Source: Flavobacteriaceae bacterium
Lineage (GTDB): Bacteria; Bacteroidota; Bacteroidia; Flavobacteriales; Flavobacteriaceae
Reading direction: 5' to 3'
DNA length: 9,341 nucleotides
Assembly: GCA_019752245.1 (NCBI GenBank)
Contig: JAIEMH010000228.1
Span: 1 to 9,341, forward strand
This document shows positions 6,988 through 9,341 of the stretch, one piece after another; the stretch's first letter is position 1, and every line of letters begins with the position of its first letter. Below the pieces are notes generated by a model, which was given only the letters and a program-made list of their open reading frames with translations, made no database searches and had not been told where the DNA came from. Made by a program: the position numbers and the translations under genes.

Positions 6988-8964
6988 ATGACTTTTCAAG
7001 AACAAATATTACAAGGAATTCCATCGGTTTTACCGAACCCAAAGCCTTATGAAGTTGAAATAAATCATGCGCCAAAACGAAAAGAAATTCTTTCTGATGA
7101 GGAAAAAAAGTTAGCGTTGAAAAATGCTTTACGCTATTTTGAACCAAAACATCACGCCGAATTACTTCCTGAATTTAAATCCGAATTAGAAACCTACGGA
7201 AGAATTTACATGTACCGTTTACGTCCTGATTACAAAATGTATGCACGACCAATTTCAGAATATCCAGGAAAATGTGAACAAGCAAAAGCCATTATGTTAA
7301 TGATTCAAAATAATTTGGATTATGCCGTAGCGCAACATCCACATGAACTAATTACTTATGGCGGAAATGGCGCAGTATTTTCAAATTGGGCTCAGTACTT
7401 ATTGACTATGAAGTATTTGGCAGAAATGACCGAAGAGCAAACTTTAGCTATGTATTCTGGTCATCCAATGGGTTTATTTCCATCTCACAAAGAAGCGCCA
7501 AGAGTTGTAGTCACTAACGGAATGGTAATACCAAATTATTCTAAACCTGACGATTGGGAAAAAATGAACGCTTTAGGCGTTTCGCAATATGGACAAATGA
7601 CTGCCGGAAGTTATATGTACATCGGTCCGCAAGGAATTGTTCACGGAACTACAATCACCGTTTTAAACGGATTTAGAAAAATAAAAAAATCCCCAAAAGG
7701 TGGTTTGTTCGTTACTTCTGGACTTGGAGGAATGTCTGGCGCACAACCAAAAGCAGGAAACATTGCAGGTTGCGTTACCGTTTGTGCCGAAGTAAATCCT
7801 AAAATTACACACATTCGTCACTCGCAAGGATGGATTAATGAAGTTATCGAAAATATTGATGAGTTAGTTCCAAGAGTTAAAAAAGCATTAGAAAATAACG
7901 AAGTCGTTTCAATCGCCTATCTCGGAAATGTTGTCGATGTTTGGGAACGTTTCGACCAAGAAAATCTTCATATCGATTTAGGTTCTGATCAAACTTCTCT
8001 ACACAATCCTTGGGCTGGAGGTTATTATCCAATCGGATATACTTTCGAAGAATCCAACGATTTAATGGCAAATAATCCAGATAAATTCAAGGAAGAAGTT
8101 CAAAAAACATTACGTCGTCATGCTGATGCAATTAACAAACATACAGAAAAAGGAACGTATTTCTTCGATTACGGAAATGCATTTTTACTAGAAGCTTCTC
8201 GCGCCGGAGCAGATGTTTTTGCAGAAAATCACATCGATTTCAAATACAACAGCTATGTTCAAGATATTATGGGACCAATGTGTTTCGATTACGGATTTGG
8301 ACCATTTAGATGGGTTTGTGCTTCAGGAAATCCCGAAGATTTAGCAAAAACAGACAAAATTGCCTGCGATGTTCTTGAAGAAATGATGAAAAATTCTCCA
8401 GAAGAAATCCAACAGCAAATGGCCGATAATATCCAATGGATAAAAGGCGCACAAGAAAACAAATTGGTAGTTGGTTCACAAGCAAGAATTCTTTACGCCG
8501 ATGCCGAAGGAAGAATAAAAATAGCAGAAGCTTTCAATCAAGCAATTGCAAAAGGAGAAATTGGATACATAATTTTAGGACGCGATCATCACGACGTTTC
8601 TGGAACCGATTCACCTTACAGAGAAACATCCAATATCTATGACGGTTCACGTTTTACTGCCGATATGGCCATCCAAAACGTAATCGGCGATAGTTTTCGC
8701 GGAGCAACTTGGGTTTCTATACACAATGGTGGCGGTGTTGGTTGGGGTGAAGTAATTAATGGTGGTTTTGGTATGGTTCTTGATGGTACTAAAGAAGCAT
8801 CAAAACGTTTAGAGTCAATGCTTTTCTGGGATGTAAACAACGGAATTTCAAGAAGAAGTTGGGCAAGAAACGAAGGAGCAATTTTTGCAATAAAAAGAGC
8901 GATGGAGACGCAACCTTTATTGAAAGTTACCATCCCTAATATAGTAGACGAAAGTTTATTTTAG
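6988..8964 (+). CDS. hutU: Urocanate hydratase (urocanase, EC 4.2.1.49)
   Basis: HutU adds water to urocanate to give 4-imidazolone-5-propanoate, the second step of histidine degradation, using tightly bound NAD+ as electrophile in the cytoplasm. Family blocks in order: LITYGGNGAVF (121-131), AGSYMYIGPQGIVHG (206-220), GLGGMSGAQPKA (245-256), SDQTSLHNPWAGGYYP (333-348), FGPFRWVCASG (437-447), RDHHDVSGTDSPYRET (532-547) and SIHNGGGVGWG (577-587). Cys444 in RWVC sits where the family signature has its conserved Cys. At 658 residues it is the long form, nearer in length to vertebrate enzymes (about 675) than to those of Pseudomonas or Bacillus (about 555). The start is ATG 6988: the in-frame upstream sequence has no ATG and meets a stop at 6880-6882. 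The leader is the tandem-repeat array. hutH, hutI and hutG are not in the window, so the gene is not in a local hut operon here. Confidence 0.96.
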   Translation: MTFQEQILQGIPSVLPNPKPYEVEINHAPKRKEILSDEEKKLALKNALRYFEPKHHAELLPEFKSELETYGRIYMYRLRPDYKMYARPISEYPGKCEQAKAIMLMIQNNLDYAVAQHPHELITYGGNGAVFSNWAQYLLTMKYLAEMTEEQTLAMYSGHPMGLFPSHKEAPRVVVTNGMVIPNYSKPDDWEKMNALGVSQYGQMTAGSYMYIGPQGIVHGTTITVLNGFRKIKKSPKGGLFVTSGLGGMSGAQPKAGNIAGCVTVCAEVNPKITHIRHSQGWINEVIENIDELVPRVKKALENNEVVSIAYLGNVVDVWERFDQENLHIDLGSDQTSLHNPWAGGYYPIGYTFEESNDLMANNPDKFKEEVQKTLRRHADAINKHTEKGTYFFDYGNAFLLEASRAGADVFAENHIDFKYNSYVQDIMGPMCFDYGFGPFRWVCASGNPEDLAKTDKIACDVLEEMMKNSPEEIQQQMADNIQWIKGAQENKLVVGSQARILYADAEGRIKIAEAFNQAIAKGEIGYIILGRDHHDVSGTDSPYRETSNIYDGSRFTADMAIQNVIGDSFRGATWVSIHNGGGVGWGEVINGGFGMVLDGTKEASKRLESMLFWDVNNGISRRSWARNEGAIFAIKRAMETQPLLKVTIPNIVDESLF

Positions 8965-8977
8965 TTTTTCTGTTTAA

Positions 8978-9119
8978 TTTTAAACACATAGAATCATAGA
9001 ATAGATTTTCAAATAAAAGAATTATTTAGAAAAAATTCTTTTTTACATAGCTATGAAAACTATATAAAAGCGAAGATTTCTAAAAATAGGCAAAAACCTA
9101 TGTTTCTATGTGTTTAAAA
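8978..9119. repeat. 142-bp intergenic element with 22-bp inverted ends
   Basis: The left arm (8978-8999, TTTTAAACACATAGAATCAT then AG) and right arm (9098-9119, reading CTATGTTTCTATGTG then TTTAAAA) are reverse complements with one mismatch in 22. Inside are a second inverted repeat, AAAAGAATT (9015-9023) with AATTCTTTT (9034-9042), the palindrome CATAGCTATG (9046-9055), and a tandem CATAGAAT pair (8987-9002). It starts 14 bp after the hutU stop and ends 15 bp before the lipoprotein ATG. No open frame fits in it. It may act as a terminator between the two genes, or be a MITE-like or REP-like dispersed repeat; I recall similar ACACATAG-type inverted repeats between Flavobacterium genes but could not check. 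No target-site duplication is obvious. Confidence 0.75.
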
Positions 9120-9134
9120 ATAAAAAATTGAAAT

Positions 9135-9341
9135 ATGAAAACAACAAAAATTTTACCATTACTCCTACTCTTCGTTCTTGCTTCGTGCAGTTCAGTTAGA
9201 GTAAATTCTGATTACGACAAAAACGTGTCTTTCGAAGGATACAAAACCTACGCATATCAAAAAAGCGGTATTGATAAAGTCGAAATTTCAGATTTAGATA
9301 AAAAACGTATTTTACGATCTATTGATGAAGCTATGTCATCA
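9135..9341 (+). CDS. DUF4136-like lipoprotein, partial (N-terminal 69 codons)
   Basis: The frame starts at ATG 9135 and is open to the window edge. The N-terminus MKTTKILPLLLLFVLASC is a lipoprotein signal peptide with lipobox LASC; Cys18 would be lipidated after cleavage. The mature part, SSVRVNSDYDKNVSFEGYKT then YAYQKSGIDK and ISDLDKKRILRSIDEAM, matches my memory of the start of DUF4136 (residues V-x-SDYD, F-x-x-YKTYA, and a DLDKKRI helix). DUF4136 proteins are envelope lipoproteins of unknown function, usually near 170-200 residues, so roughly two thirds are missing here. The residues after Cys18 (SSVR) do not show the acidic Bacteroidota surface-export signal, so a periplasm-facing location is more likely. 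No clear promoter was found; the preceding inverted-repeat element separates it from hutU. Confidence 0.85.
   Translation, partial: MKTTKILPLLLLFVLASCSSVRVNSDYDKNVSFEGYKTYAYQKSGIDKVEISDLDKKRILRSIDEAMSS

Noticed and set aside
6694..7147. Two overlapping minus-strand reading frames rich in IVVYC/IVLLY repeats, resembling a small membrane protein
   Set aside because: They are translations of the 15-bp tandem array, whose standard unit has no stop in any of its frames on either strand. They also overlap the DUF5522-like gene and the start of hutU.
7877..8933. Small frames on both strands inside hutU
   Set aside because: They overlap conserved HutU coding sequence entirely and have no recognisable family features.

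Overview
The window comes from an AT-rich Bacteroidota genome, most likely Flavobacterium or a close relative (inference). The signs are large secreted proteins with type IX secretion (T9SS) architecture, a promoter of the Bacteroidota TTG/TAnnTTTG type, AT-rich spacers without Shine-Dalgarno sequences, and small proteins (a DUF5522-like Cys protein, a DUF4136-like lipoprotein) that I associate with Flavobacteriaceae. No plasmid, phage, transposase or defence gene is visible.

Layout. Positions 1-1235 (minus) hold the N-terminal 411 codons of an exported surface protein that runs off the left edge. A 232-bp AT-rich divergent spacer (1236-1467) carries a perfect 14-bp inverted repeat and a good promoter for the next gene. 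Positions 1468-6258 (plus) encode a 1596-residue surface protein: signal peptide, five Cys-containing beta-type repeats, a large beta-sandwich-like domain, an Ig-like segment, a second repetitive beta region, a module shared with the divergent neighbour, and a T9SS sorting signal resembling type C. The gene overlaps by 11 bp, tail to tail, a 113-residue minus-strand protein with an HExxH motif (6248-6589). A symmetric terminator-like hairpin lies inside that small gene. Divergent from it, after only 28 bp, is a 58-residue DUF5522-like Cys-rich protein (6618-6794). Then come a 15-bp tandem-repeat array (6795-6980), urocanate hydratase hutU (6988-8964), a 142-bp inverted-repeat element (8978-9119), and the start of a DUF4136-like lipoprotein (9135 to the right edge).

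How the parts relate. The two divergent surface proteins share the same internal signature blocks (W-x-SP, GNPY-x-SAI, GQGF) and are probably paralogues exported by T9SS. HutU performs the second step of histidine degradation, but no other hut gene is in view. The DUF5522-like gene and hutU point the same way and could share a transcript, separated by the repeat array. The most unusual non-coding structures are that array, which has two opposite-facing copies at its head and ends 7 nt before the hutU start, and the long inverted-repeat element after hutU. I see no convincing new multi-gene system; the small HExxH protein and the repeat-bearing hutU leader are the best candidates for unexplored biology.
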